The notes beneath the pieces are model-generated. The model saw only the letters and a list, made by a program, of their open reading frames with translations. It did not search any database and had not been told where the DNA came from. Below are positions 44,391 through 54,676 of a DNA stretch of 64,000 bases, piece after piece. The first letter of the stretch is position 1, and each line of letters opens with the position of its first letter. Position numbers and translations under genes: made by a program. This DNA is from Rhynchopus sp. YZ270_cl-10 (taxonomy: Eukaryota > Euglenozoa > Diplonemea > Diplonemida > Diplonemidae): positions 62,001-126,000 of the forward strand of contig OZ037907.1 in assembly GCA_964035575.1 (NCBI GenBank). The letters are read 5' to 3'.

Positions 44391-45088
44391 TGCTGTTGTG
44401 TGTTTCCGATTGTTGTTGTTGTTCTGCGAGGATGTCAATGTGGGGGTGTGGGGAAATATACAACACCGCACATCAACACCCTTTTACACAGTGATCCTAC
44501 ATCTGAGTAGCCCTCCTTAGTACCTGAGGGTGCAAAGGCCTGACACCCTTCAAATAAAAAGAAATCATCAACTCTTGAAAGTGCTGACAACACTGAGGAC
44601 ATATCCAGAACACCCTCGAGTGGTGGCACTAAAGGCACACACGAGAACCCTTTGGACGCAACCGATATCAAATAAAACAATAGAACTACTGTCAATACAT
44701 TTAAGTCCGCGCGACAAGTAAATAGTCTCGCCTTTTGGGTGTGGGGTAGGTTTCCCCCAATGGGGAAAAAAACAAAAGTTAGATTCATATACTTTCAGTT
44801 CACAGAATTGAAAGTATTTGAGAGGGGCCAACACATGCACCTTTTCTTTCAAAAGTTAAAGTTTGTGCAAAACGCCTCAGGGGACTGCACCACCCCAATG
44901 AGTTGTTCCAACCCCCCCCCTTAGGGGCGGTCAAATGGGTGATACAAACCCACTTTTTTCAGTTTTCGATAAAAACGCATTTCTAAGTGAATCTGACCCG
45001 AAAATGTGACACATATCGTGTGGAAAACTGTTTGTAGGTCGGTTTTGACCCATTTTTCGGGCCCAGGAGCGCCTAGACGTCAAAAATG
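44391..45088. other. Spacer with conserved hairpin repeat
   Basis: Holds the LRR gene leader (pyrimidine run ending CCTCGCAG), a dispersed hairpin repeat at 44760-44840, a module-A scrap (GTGCAAAACGCCTCAGGGG, 44864) and a C-run. No gene seen. Confidence 0.55.
44776..44840. repeat. Dispersed hairpin repeat, copy 1
   Basis: ATACTTTCAGTTCACAGAAT followed by TGAAAGTATTTGAGAGGG and CAACACATGC. ATACTTTCA and TGAAAGTAT form a perfect 9-bp stem. The same block with one or two changes occurs at 62666-62725. Confidence 0.6.
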
Positions 45089-45117
45089 AAAAAATTGCCT
45101 GTGATTGGTACCCCACG

Positions 45118-45320
45118 TTAAGTCTTAAGGATTTTCCTTAACGATTTCCTTAACGATTTTCCAATTTTTGACTATTTTTGCATATTTTCACACGAAACTG
45201 CCCAAAATTAGAGAGTTTTGCCCCGAAAACAGGGTATCGTCAGTTTTTGAGCAAAAAAATCGCAAAAAAAATGAAAAAAATCGGAATTTAACTCCTTAAG
45301 GAATTGGTGGGGCTGGCACG
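45118..45320. mobile_element. Nested insertion in element 2 left arm
   Basis: The right arm runs straight from GGTACCCACG into GTGGCCCTACGAACCC, whereas the left arm is split at that point by 203 bp bounded by CACG on both sides (45114-45117 and 45317-45320), a likely 4-bp target duplication. The insert is A/T-rich with CTTAAGGA near both ends and has no coding frame. Confidence 0.5.
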
Positions 45321-45534
45321 GTGGCCCTTACGAACCCTCAGGGTACGTTCGTAGCGGGGTACCCCGCGGGGTACCCCGCTACGAACCCTAGGGTTCGTAA
45401 TGGGGTACCCCGCGGGGTACCCCATTACGGGGTTGGGTTCGTAACGGGGTACCCCGCACGGACCCTAGGGTTCGTAGCGGGGTACCCCGCTACGTACCCC
45501 CCGACGAACCCTTGACTCTGGCACTAGGGCACCC

Positions 45535-45618
45535 CAGGTACACAGGTACACAGGTACACAGGTACACAGGTACACAGGTACACAGGTACACAGGTACACA
45601 GGTACACAGGTACACAGG
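45535..45618. repeat. 8-bp satellite (CAGGTACA)n, array 1
   Basis: About ten uninterrupted copies of CAGGTACA. The same unit occurs at 51373-51453 and, inverted, at 54677-54938. Confidence 0.95.
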
Positions 45619-45905
45619 CGTTCCTTGCCCTTGTGAGCTTTGAGTACGTCCCGCTCTTGCAGCTGTATTTTGTGGCATGCCTGGCCGTCTTCACGAGGGA
45701 TGTCTCTTTCCTCCCACAATAATCTGAGCGTGGGGTCTGAAGAAGATAAAGAAGACGAGGCTGATGCGGGGCGGTGCTTTAGTCGAGTCCACGACTGGAT
45801 ATCCATATACGTGCCGGCTATTGCAGACTGAACTGCCAAACCAAGGGGGGAATTGGTCATTGCAATATCTGGAAAGTCATACGAGGTGTTTTTTTTTGAA
45901 GGGGA
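45618..45905 (-). pseudogene. Orphan coding-like fragment
   Basis: About 95 codons of protein-like sequence on the minus strand (includes SPLGLAVQSAIAGTYMDIQ and LLWEERDIPREDGQACHK) that then runs into the 8-bp satellite without a proper end. It may be a gene scrap carried in element 2. Family not recognised. Confidence 0.3.
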
Positions 45906-46049
45906 GGTACCCTGAGGCACCGGGTGAGGCAGTCACGGCAGATCTGCTTGATAATTTACACCTGACTAATTTTCCTCCCTAAATTGATCACTCCCTGGCC
46001 TATTAATGGTGTGGGTACCTAAGCGTGTGTAGTAATGGGTCACTACGAC

Positions 46050-46780
46050 CCACAAAATACAGATGCCAGGTGACCGTCTTGTCTTGTTTTTGGCTGTATT
46101 CAAACGCACTTAGATGGCATTTGGCAAGATGTATCCTTTACTTCCTAAAATATGAGGCATGGGCTGTTGCCATGGCCATATCTCGTTTATGTTCTAAAAA
46201 ATAGCAATAGGCAAGGTACACCCGCGACCCCTTTTTTTTTTTCGGAATTTTGATTTTCTGGTCACTTCTGGTCACTATTTTTGGTATTTTCGGGCCCCCA
46301 GGACGTTTTCCGGGGGGTCTTGGGTAGTGTCTTGTGGGGTCGGACACTGCTCTGCGCGTAGAAATACAAAATCCTGAAAAAGTGCAGGGTTCCCCCTTCT
46401 GACCCCCTAGGCCTCTGCTGCGCGCGCACGCGTGCGCAGCAAATTCTGAGAAAGTGCGCACTGCGCACGGCGCACGGCAGTATGCACGGCAGTATGTACG
46501 GCAGTACTTGTTGTGAAGGATGAAAAAATATCCGGCAAAACCCCCGAGACTTTGGCCCGTTGGGGCACCTGTTGCACTCCGCCTGCGGCGGCAACCGACG
46601 CATGATGTCGATCAGAGGAGGGTGAGACGCGTTTCTCCGCATTTCTCGAAGTGCGCTGTAATCCGGGATAACCCCCTGCGCATAGGGGCTGGTACAGTAC
46701 AACAAAGGGCAACGTATAGGAGCTAGGCTTCCTACGTTGAATAAGGGCCGTGCGCACGGCGTAGTGCGGCGTACGCGTGC
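46050..46780. other. GCGCAC-rich interior of element 2
   Basis: Contains clustered TGCGCAC/GGCGCACGGCAGTAT motifs (46430-46510, 46750-46780). A minus-strand frame (46262-46705) has a protein-like stretch around MRRLPPQAECNRCPNGPKSR, but composition and repeats make it doubtful and I do not call a gene. Confidence 0.35.
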
Positions 46781-46823
46781 AGCATAGCCCTAGGCATACC
46801 TCGAAAGCGAATATGATATTCGG

Positions 46824-46847
46824 CCTATATTCGGATCCGAATATAGG
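46824..46847. promoter_or_regulatory. 24-bp perfect palindrome
   Basis: A perfect inverted repeat centred on GGATCC with arms CCTATATTC and GAATATAGG, preceded 10 bp earlier by a second palindrome, GAATATGATATTC. It lies about 85 bp upstream of the orphan reading frame 46933-47427. It could be a binding site for a dimeric factor, or just another palindromic module of element 2. Confidence 0.35.
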
Positions 46848-46932
46848 GCCTTTGGGGGGGGGCGGGTGCGAATGCGGATGTCCCTTGCGCTGATCAGCGT
46901 CGAAAGTGGCAGGTACGTCTGAACCTGGGCGA

Positions 46933-47427
46933 ATGGCAGCTGCGGGTTACACTTCACGTCTTGCGACTGTGGCTCCAGAGGTCCGGTTCGTCACGCCCGC
47001 GCTGCATGACTGCAAGGGATTTATGACCTACGTCTTCAAGGTCATAGACAAACCCACCACAACTCTTCTCCTCTCTGTGGCTCCTTCCTCGTTTAGCGAG
47101 AAGAATTTCACCGGTGACCAGGTGCGCACTGTCGCGCAAAGAATGGCGGAGAAGGCATCGCAGGGGGCGTTGACAGGGGAGGTAACGCCGTGGTTATTTT
47201 ACAGCCTTAGCGAATTGTGTCATTTCCGCTGTGCGAATATACCATGGCGTTATTGGCACAAGGGGGAGCAGGAACAGTGTCTTCCCCTGTTCATCAGGGC
47301 CAGAGTTGCTGCGCATATGTTTGAGTGGTGCATGGAGAAGCTGAAGGAGGGGATCACGGCCAACGCGTACTGTCACAGTCTCCATCACTGGTGGGACAAG
47401 AATGACGCGGTGCCCCTCCAACTGTAA
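46933..47427 (+). CDS. Orphan protein of unknown family
   Basis: 164 aa from the ATG at 46933. The frame is open nine codons further, to a GTG, after a stop at 46891-46893. Amino-acid composition is protein-like (W, H, C and hydrophobics well spread), with helical segments such as RVAAHMFEWCMEKLKE and a Trp/His-rich end (SLHHWWDKND). There is no signal peptide, membrane segment or motif that I recognise. It is the only plus-strand frame in the window with convincing protein character and a stop of its own, and it sits inside foldback element 2, so it is either element cargo or a captured gene piece. An upstream intron is possible, because CAG and GTACGT signals surround the frame's beginning. 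Confidence 0.5.
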   Translation: MAAAGYTSRLATVAPEVRFVTPALHDCKGFMTYVFKVIDKPTTTLLLSVAPSSFSEKNFTGDQVRTVAQRMAEKASQGALTGEVTPWLFYSLSELCHFRCANIPWRYWHKGEQEQCLPLFIRARVAAHMFEWCMEKLKEGITANAYCHSLHHWWDKNDAVPLQL

Positions 47428-48019
47428 AAAAATGATGACCCAAAAATCCAAAGAACACCTCACATTGACCTTTGAAGAAATTTTTTTTTGCGAAAAAGTG
47501 GTCCAAAAGTCGACTTGTCTACGAAAAATGGGGTGGGCGTAAAATCGCGTTTTTAGACCCCCACAGATGCCCAAATGTGCCAAATTTTGCTTTTAATGGC
47601 CTCAAATCGTCGAAATTAGCCCTATATAGGGCAAAAAAAAAAATTTCGAGAGTCCCTTTCCCTGGGAGGCAATAGCCACCGGGTGTGGGGGGTACCCCGC
47701 GGGGTACCCCGCTACGAAGTCTAGGGTTCGTAGCGGGGTACCCCGTTACGTACCCTAGACTTCGTAGCGGGGTACCCCGCGGGGTACCCTAAAGCGGTGG
47801 GGTACCCCGCTACGTACCCCGCACGGACCCTGGGTTCGTAAGGGGGGTACCCCGCGGGGTACCCCGCGTGCGGGGTACCCCGCGTGGAACGTACCCCGCG
47901 GGTCCGCGCGGGGTACCCCGCACGCGGGGTACCCCGCGCGAACCCCATTTGGGGTACCCCGCGGGGTACCCCAAATAGGGTTCGTAGGGCCACCGTGGGT
48001 ACCAATCATGGGCAATTTT

Positions 48020-48308
48020 TTTTTTTTTTTGGAATTTCACCATTTGGGGTGCATGTGATCCCCCTCTGGCATGAAAACCACCCCCCACGATGTTTTTGAG
48101 AGGTTCTTGGTCAAAATTTCTACTCAATCATCCAAAATAATGCGTTTTTATCAAAAATTCGAAAAAATGACGTTTGTATCGTTTTTTTAAGTGCATTTGA
48201 CCCCCCCTAACCCCCCCCCTGGGAGTGCTCCACTGAACTGGGGTTTGCTTACAAAAAAAAAGAATCACTTATTTAGTTCGAAAAAAGATGAAAAGAATGC
48301 GAACCCCC
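48020..48308. other. Short spacer
   Basis: A/C-tract-rich sequence between element 2 and the stop codon of the ankyrin gene. Nothing recognisable. Confidence 0.6.
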
Positions 48309-49991
48309 TCATCGCCTCCCACCCTTTCTCTTGCGCTCCCTTTTTTTCATTGCTTCTTCTAATAGTACATCTGCCCCGGGTACGTTGCGGTCGGCAAACC
48401 TCTTCAGTACAGCGAGACACCGTCCATCAGCTGCGCATTTCAGGGGAGTAATGCCGGAGTTGTCTTTCGCAAGCGCATCGGCGCCTGCCTCGAGCAGGGC
48501 GTCCACGACGTCTAGCTCGTATGGTTGAGCTGCGGCACCTGCCAGGGTGTAGAGTGGGGTACGGCCTTTGTCATCGCACACATCCACCTCGAGGCACCCC
48601 CACGACAGCACCTCGCGTACCAGCACCACCGGCAGGGCGCTCGCATTCTCCTCCTCCTCTTCTTGCTCTTCGTCGTCGGGCAGCGCGCCTTCGTATTGTT
48701 CACACTCTTCTAGGTGGTGCTTTGCTGAGGCAGCAAAGTGCAGCACCGACCACCCCTTTTCGTCGGTCAGAAGCGGGTCTGCCCCGCATTCCTTCAAAGC
48801 GCGTAGGGCATTGAGCGAACACCACGATGCTGCTGAATGGAGTGGCGTGCTTCCATGCGAGGTGCGTGCATTCAACGGGGCACCTGCACCAGAGAGCACC
48901 TTAATGCATTCTGCCGCATCTTGGTGGGTTGCACGGTGTGCGGCGGTGTCTGGGAGAAATGTTTTTGCAGTATGATGGCGAGATTCGACCTCTTCACGTT
49001 CAGTGGTGTTCTGCACAACGCCGCCAAGCGAAAGGAAGTACAGAAGAGAAGGAAGAAAGCCCGCTGCAGCTGCCGCATCGGCAACGGTAGTGCCGTTGTT
49101 GTCGCGAAGGTGGATATCCGCGCCCTTCGAGACGAGAAGCGTGCACAGTGTAGTGTCGCGCACAGCGAAGAACAACGTAGTACGCCCTTCACTGTCCCGC
49201 CGGTTCACCTCCGCACCATTCTCAAGGAACAGCGACGCGATCTCACAGCGTATCACAGAGTTCTCCCCGCCCTCATCCGAATTGTCGCCTCGGACCGCAT
49301 TGTGCTCCCAAGGTGTTTGCTCGAGGGAGCCCCATTCGCAGGCCATTGTGAGGACCGTGGTGTCCACATCCCCTAAGGCGTTTATGTCAATATGAGGAAG
49401 TAAGAGCTTCAGCACTTCGACGGATGGTGTTCTGTCTGCGTCAAAGATGTGGTACATAACGTCGTTGTTTGCGTCTAGCGACAACCGTCCCCTCTGCAGC
49501 AATGTTTCCGTCAGAACGACGTTCCCTTCCCCAGCAGCGCCCTTCAGGAAGGAGACCATATCCAACTCCATTTCCTCAACTCTTTCCTCACCGATCGCAG
49601 TGAACAGCAGCGCTGCCAGCTCCCCATCCTCGGGGGCACGCTCCTGCGAGAACCCGGTGTATTTCCTGTAGAGCGTGAGGAGAGTCGCCTCTTCTGCAAG
49701 CATAGGTATGTTGTTCATCGTTCTGAGGGTTTGCGTCGCGAGACCACGGGCACTGACAGCGATACGCAGATTTGTGTGGTCGGGCACATCACAGAGACGA
49801 ACATCTGACTCCAAGGGTGTCACCTCCGTGGAGGAAGAAGAGGAAGAAGAAGAGGAGGACGGCAACACATCGTACATCCCCTCCTGCAGCCCAAGCAGCA
49901 GCTCCGCCTCGGACCCCACGTCAGCAATGGTAGCTGTGGTGGGCACGGTGATGGCCTGCTGCGAGCCCTCAATGTCTAGGAGCACCTCCAT
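48309..49991 (-). CDS. Ubiquitin-like/ankyrin repeat protein, large
   Basis: 560 aa from the ATG at 49989-49991; the longer upstream frame is a low-complexity leader. Residues 1-80 form a beta-grasp-like domain (MEVLLDIEGSQQAITV to NLRIAVS) interrupted by a ten-serine loop (45-54). Residues about 145-545 carry roughly eight to nine ankyrin repeats, the clearest being EGRTTLFFAVR, HGSTPLHSAAS, KGWSVLHFAAS, KGRTPLYTLAG and SGITPLKCAAD. An acidic loop (439-449) breaks the array, and the protein ends in a basic tail (KKRERKRKGGRR). It pairs with the DUF4116 gene as a duplicated block: its upstream 1 kb recurs at 58023-59355, where only a scrap of a second ankyrin copy remains. Likely an interaction scaffold; partner unknown. 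Confidence 0.85.
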   Translation of the reverse strand: MEVLLDIEGSQQAITVPTTATIADVGSEAELLLGLQEGMYDVLPSSSSSSSSSSTEVTPLESDVRLCDVPDHTNLRIAVSARGLATQTLRTMNNIPMLAEEATLLTLYRKYTGFSQERAPEDGELAALLFTAIGEERVEEMELDMVSFLKGAAGEGNVVLTETLLQRGRLSLDANNDVMYHIFDADRTPSVEVLKLLLPHIDINALGDVDTTVLTMACEWGSLEQTPWEHNAVRGDNSDEGGENSVIRCEIASLFLENGAEVNRRDSEGRTTLFFAVRDTTLCTLLVSKGADIHLRDNNGTTVADAAAAAGFLPSLLYFLSLGGVVQNTTEREEVESRHHTAKTFLPDTAAHRATHQDAAECIKVLSGAGAPLNARTSHGSTPLHSAASWCSLNALRALKECGADPLLTDEKGWSVLHFAASAKHHLEECEQYEGALPDDEEQEEEEENASALPVVLVREVLSWGCLEVDVCDDKGRTPLYTLAGAAAQPYELDVVDALLEAGADALAKDNSGITPLKCAADGRCLAVLKRFADRNVPGADVLLEEAMKKRERKRKGGRR

Positions 49992-51071
49992 TGGGTGGGG
50001 ATGCGTGAGATGTGAGTAATGCCTAAAGTAGGGGGGAGTGGGTGGAGCACAAAAAAAAAGAATAAAAGAGACCACATATCGGTCTCTGATCATCTATCTG
50101 TGTGAAGTAGCATTTTGAACACGCCATGGCTGGTATAGGAGGTCCAGTGTGTCAGATGCAAAGGAAAGGGAGAGAAGAAAACCGGTTGTTGAAAAGAAGT
50201 GTGTGAGGGTGGTTTGTTTTCAGGAAGGAATGGGTGTAGTGTTCAGTGTTTTGAATGAGACAGATTGTTTAGATGGACCATAAAATGGGGACGCAGATGG
50301 GGGATAAATAATGGAAAATGAATGGGGGAGGCAAACTCTTTAAGGTGAATCGTTGCAAAAGATGTGTTAGCAAATGTTCTGTTGGGGAGGCAAAAAACCA
50401 AAAGCAGAAGAAGAAGAAGTGCCTTCAAGAAAATGGTCTCAAAATGTATAATAACACAAAAATGGAGCACCTGATTTTGCCTGAAATTTGATGCAGTTTT
50501 GGTGGTAGTTAAACCCCCAAACTCGACCAAACTCCTTTCAGGGAACATCAGGTGGCACCACAAAGAAAACGATTTGTCAATCCAATAATTGAAAAAGTTG
50601 AAACAGTTGAAAAAACAGGGCAGGCCCCTCTCTCGCTTCTCCTCCACAACATAAATCATAATAAAACAAGTTCCGTTTTTCGTTTTTTTTTCAAAACCAG
50701 AAAACGTCATTTGTGTTTTGGTTCTGACAACAAAAACGGTGTTTTTCATTTGAGCGAAAAAATTGAGAATAAAAAGAGAATTTGAAATGTGCAAGATCGT
50801 CCTCACCGCACTACATCGGCACCAGAGAGCACCTCACTTCATTGACATGCACATAGTTTCCACGGGGGAGGGGGTTATAGGAAAGAATAATCATTGTATC
50901 CCCCAAAAGAGTAGAGTTGAAATACGAAGCCCTCTCGTGACAGTGTACCCCAAAAAGAAAGGATTAGAAGATGACCCGAAGCATCTCGCGCTTTAGTCAC
51001 CTAAAGAAAATAAAACTCGAACGGGGGGTGGAACAAGGCACCCCACACCACACAATAAAGACATAGTTTCC
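49992..51071. repeat. Upstream block of the ankyrin gene (duplicated segment, copy A)
   Basis: From about 50072 to 51071 this block is near-identical to 58003-59355, apart from an extra 346 bp in the latter. It includes the ankyrin leader (pyrimidine run ending TACTTTAG), a module-B repeat (GATGACCCGAAGCATCTCG, 50972) and A/T tracts. No gene seen in it. Confidence 0.75.
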
Positions 51072-51372
51072 AGGCACTCCGCTAGGTACTAAAGTTCTGT
51101 TGATTGTCAACAGAACTTTTTGAAAATGGGGAAAAAAAGAAAAAAAAAAAAAGTTCTGCTGAGTGGTTCAGACCCGTTCTACCTGTCAAAAAAGCTCAGG
51201 AGAAGAAGATATGGAGAGGTGAGTGCTCAAACGTCCCAAAAAAGTCAAAATCGGGCGTTTCTAGTTGTCGGTCTGGTTAGAATTTTGTTAATTGTTAGAG
51301 TTAACAATGACATTGTTAGATTGTTAGAGTATGGTTAGAGTATTGTTAGAGTTTAGTTAGAGTTTAGGTACC

Positions 51373-51453
51373 CAGGTACACAGGTACACAGGTACACAGG
51401 TACACAGGTACACAGGTACACAGGTACACAGGTACACAGGTACACAGGTACAC
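51373..51453. repeat. 8-bp satellite (CAGGTACA)n, array 2
   Basis: About ten perfect copies inside the left arm of element 3, flanked by inverted TTAGAGTTTAG and CACTCTAATAA words, so the satellite sits in the loop of a potential hairpin. Confidence 0.95.
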
Positions 51454-51523
51454 TCTAATAAACTCAATAGCAATACTCTAACCATACTAACCATTCTAAT
51501 CTAATAATGTCATGTTAACTCCC

Positions 51524-52866
51524 ACCAATGACATAACGAAGTATCGCTTGAAAGTACCGTTCAAAATACCTTGCTTGGGTGTGCAGTGAAGTAGCACACG
51601 CAAGGTCTATCAAACGATAAATCAATCAGATAAACGTTACATCATTGGAAAATTGTTGGCACCGCCCCCCTGTCTTCGTATTTATTACGTCGACAGGCCA
51701 AACAGCGTTGGGCTCAGAAGAAGCAGTGCAAAACACTGGGGATCAACATGAGAACCAACTCCCAACAACACAGGCTGCCGAAGTAGCAGGTGGGGTGTTG
51801 CGGGTGTTTGGGGTGAAAGAAAATCGATTTTGGTAAGTTCCAGCAGAAAATTCTTAAGTTTGCACTAGTCGAGAAGGGTTACCACTGCTCACCGAGCGGT
51901 GCACCCATTTAAGGGTGGAGAAGCGTGACACGCACATACAAGTATGCACGTTACTTCAACAAAGGCTGAATTCTGGTAATTCTAAGGGATATGAATTACA
52001 GCCACCACATGGTTGTCATTAGGCTACTACCTTCGTCGTAGACGTATACAAAGGTTTCGCCCCCTTCTCTTTCATGCAAACTTAAGAAAATCCTGAAGTA
52101 ACTACAACCTGGCGTGGGGGTACAGATGCATTGCTTTGTTCTTTCCTCAAAGTCATGTGTGATCTCTCGGGTCTGTACTAAAGTCAGTGTTTAGATAAGC
52201 ATCCACTTGACTCGTTCTAACAACCGTTGAAATCTAGAACAAAACAATACACTGCCCCTTCTCACACCAAGCCGCCATGCTTCAAGAGCATGCCCTGGGC
52301 AAAAATTACTCTGACAAAAATTGGTTTCTGGGGGAACGCAATATTTTCTTGTGCCTAGTCCTCCGCGAGCAGAGGACAGACTTTCCGGATCCCGAAGTCG
52401 AATTTCTTGCACTAGCTATGCTCCCTGGGTTAATGGCTATAGCAGTGACTGACTAAGAGGTTCATAATAATTAGGGTGGTCTATGGGGTGGGTTAATGGA
52501 AAAGTTGGGTTTATAAACCCGACTTTTACGGCCTCCGCCTGGGTTTGAATCCCTGCACGACAAACCCACTACTACTTTATTTGCATTTTTGCCCAGTGTT
52601 GAGGACAATATGGGGGTGAGGCCCACCAAGGGCAGTTTTGTGATGTCAAAAAAAAAATTTTTTTTTGTGAAAAATTGTTCAAAAATCGACGTGTCTTTGG
52701 GTAAAAACCGCGAAAACATCGGCTGCGCAAAACTGCGTTTTAGACCCCCGCAGATGCTCAAAAGTGCCAAATTTTGCTTTTAATGGCCTCAAATCGTCAA
52801 AATTAGGCCTATAAAGGGCAAAAAAAAAAAAAATCGAGAGTCCCTTTCTACGGGAGGCAATAGCCA
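51524..52866. repeat. Foldback-element core, copy 2
   Basis: Second copy of the core (compare 11068-12120 plus 13425-13650). Unlike copy 1 it has no captured fragment. At 52541-52557 it carries CTGGGTTTGAATCCCTG, a near-match to a tRNA T-arm/B box (GGTTCGAATCC), so part of the core may derive from a tRNA-like sequence. Confidence 0.7.
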
Positions 52867-53034
52867 CCGGGTGTGTAACAAAACTCTAACTTTTCTCTAA
52901 CAATCCAATTGTTAGAGTATTGTTAAATTGTTAGAGTCAATTGTTAAAGGTTAGAATTTGAAAACTCTAACTTTTCTCTAATAATTAGATTATTGTTAAT
53001 TCTAACAATCTAACCGGACCGACAACTAGAGGCG

Positions 53035-53632
53035 TTGGTATTTTATTGTTCACTTTGTCAAAATCTCGTTGTTTTTCTCTTTGTCTATTTTTCCTGCATT
53101 TTTTATTCTCTTCTTTGTACTTTCTTTTGTTTTGGTTGTTGTTAGATAAGCTCAATCGCCTATCGAGTTCTGTGAATAGCACGGAACTCCTTTTCATGTG
53201 TATCCATGGAAATCAGTATCATATGTGATACCGGCTCGACATAGTTAGAGAAAAAATAGACAGAGAGAAAAATTGGAGGTAAAAAATTTTGAAAAAAGGT
53301 GTCGTTTGAGAAAAACAAACAAACGGACGCGCTGTGTGAAAAACGAGTGTTTCTCTGCGCGTGATATTTTGTGGGGAAGAATAAAACATTATGAAAAAAG
53401 CTCGTTGCGTTCCCACTATCGTTTCCGCTGCGCTCTCACTAGCGTTCCCACTCCATTCGGTTTTCTCTTACTTAAAAAAAAAAGTTGCGTACCGTGCGCC
53501 TGCGGCGCAAGCATGTACCCCACCAACGTGGACCATCAACAGAATATTTTCAAAATCGGAAATCCTAGCGGAGAGCCTGATAGTTTCTCAAAAAAAAAAA
53601 AAAAAAAAAACTACTGGTGCTCCAGGGGGCCA
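53035..53632. other. Spacer within composite insertion
   Basis: T/A-rich sequence ending in an A run of about 20 nt. A plus-strand frame (53273-53650) is interrupted by K-runs and is not convincing. No gene recognised. Confidence 0.5.
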
Positions 53633-53764
53633 ATATTGACAGGTCGCTGACAGGTCGTTGCCATAGGGGAGGGTCATTTTTTAACGGCCCTTAGCGATTT
53701 TTTGGTGGGGTACACACACAGACACACAGTGGCCCATACGGACCCTCAGGGTACACGAAGTAAC

Positions 53765-54240
53765 GGGTGGTACATGTGGTATTACATGTAACTTTTGTTA
53801 CATGTGGTACAGGTGGCGAAATCAGGTAGTGGTACAATGGTTTTGGGGGTGGTACTGGGCAGCTTTTTCGGCGGTGATTTCTGGTAAGACCTAAAAAATC
53901 CTCAAAAATCGTTGTGAAAATTATGGTGGGTGGGTTTTTACACATCGACACATGTAACATGATCACATGTACTAATACATGTAACTGTTACATTACATGT
54001 GAAGTTACATGTCATTTGCGTGTAACGGTTTTTCACATGTAACATTCCATGTAATGTAACTTACTTCACCGCCGTGTGCTCCCCAAACCCCGGGGTACCC
54101 CGCGCGGACCCTACACGACGGTGAAGTAAATGACATGTGCCACCTAAAAATGACATGTACTTAACAGGTCATTTCACCTGTGGCACATGTCACTTTACAT
54201 GTCAAATGACATGTGGCTAACATGTAAAAAAAGTTACACG
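53765..54240. repeat. ACATGT palindrome cluster (foldback-like)
   Basis: About fifteen ACATGT hexamers in 475 bp, mostly as TTACATGTAA or TGACATGTG. The centre has inverted TTACTTCACCG (54060) and CGGTGAAGTAAA (54119) around a GGGGTACCCC word. It begins near CACAGTGGCCCATACGGACC, resembling the arms of element 2, so it is probably a relative of the foldback elements without a core. Confidence 0.55.
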
Positions 54241-54262
54241 TAAATCACAATGTAAGGGGACA

Positions 54263-54527
54263 ATGGGATATACTCCGGACATGGATACCCACACAGAATA
54301 CACGGTTACCCAGACATCTGTCAGGCAATCACTGATTCACTTCACACAGGTCGGGCAGGCGCTGCCTGCCCATCCTCTTGTTCCTGTCTGCTATCGATTC
54401 CAGGTTCACAACGTTCAGACGTTTAGTCAAAATGCTTTGAGTGATGACTCGTTTTGGGATACACAAAACCACCAAGCGCGATCACTGCTTCGGCAACGTG
54501 TCGAAATCAGCAGCGTCACACAGCCCT
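54263..54527 (+). pseudogene. Orphan coding-like fragment
   Basis: An 88-codon frame with protein-like content (includes QSLIHFTQVGQALPAHPLV and SLLRQRVEISSV) ending in a stop before the satellite. No family recognised; it lies within the repeat composite, so it is probably a captured or decayed scrap. Confidence 0.25.
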
Positions 54528-54676
54528 GAGTCCCTCAAAGCTGGAGGTGATTTCTACTACCACAGCTGTTCTGTGAACACATTCACAGACCAGCTGTGAA
54601 GCGGCAAAGAGTCGTTCAAGCTGGGATGCACAAGATAGAACGTGTGAATTTTGCACTTCTGACCACCACAGATTAT

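Larger units (their letters stand above)
45089..48019. mobile_element. Foldback-type element 2 (GGTACC termini)
   Basis: Ends are inverted copies of AAAAAATTGCC followed by TGATTGGTACC (45089 and 48019 inward). Arms (about 45320-45520 and 47690-48000) are packed with the palindrome CGGGGTACCCCG and CTACGAACCC. The right side contains one core unit also found in elements 1 and 3 (47468-47690, ending GGCAATAGCCACCGGGTGTG). The left side lacks the CCAATGACATAACG core start. The interior holds an 8-bp satellite, two coding-like stretches (45618-45905 minus; 46933-47427 plus) and GCGCAC-rich sequence. The left arm is itself interrupted (45118-45320). No transposase recognised. Confidence 0.65.
51255..53034. 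mobile_element. Foldback-type element 3 (TTAGA/TCTAA termini)
   Basis: 1,780 bp. Inverted ends CTAGTTGTCGGTCTGGTTAGA (51261 on) and its near-exact complement (53009-53029). Arms consist of repeated ATTGTTAGAG/CTCTAACAAT words: left 51255-51520, itself with an 8-bp satellite flanked by oppositely oriented TTAGAGT words, and right 52872-53034. The interior 51524-52866 is the core shared with element 1 and ends with the terminal unit shared with elements 1 and 2. No coding frame is conserved. Confidence 0.7.

Noticed and set aside
46262-46705. 147-codon minus-strand frame with ECNRCPNGPK
   Set aside because: Short protein-like stretch only; the rest is translation of GCGCAC repeats, and I could not support a gene.
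52430-52570. Possible tRNA gene around GGGTTTGAATCCCTG
   Set aside because: A B-box-like word and a loose A-box-like word exist, but no acceptor stem, anticodon arm or proper T stem can be drawn.
52471-52770. Minus-strand frame containing SCRDSNPGGG
   Set aside because: This peptide is a common artefact of translating a tRNA T-arm-like sequence in the complementary direction. The region is repeat core, not a gene.
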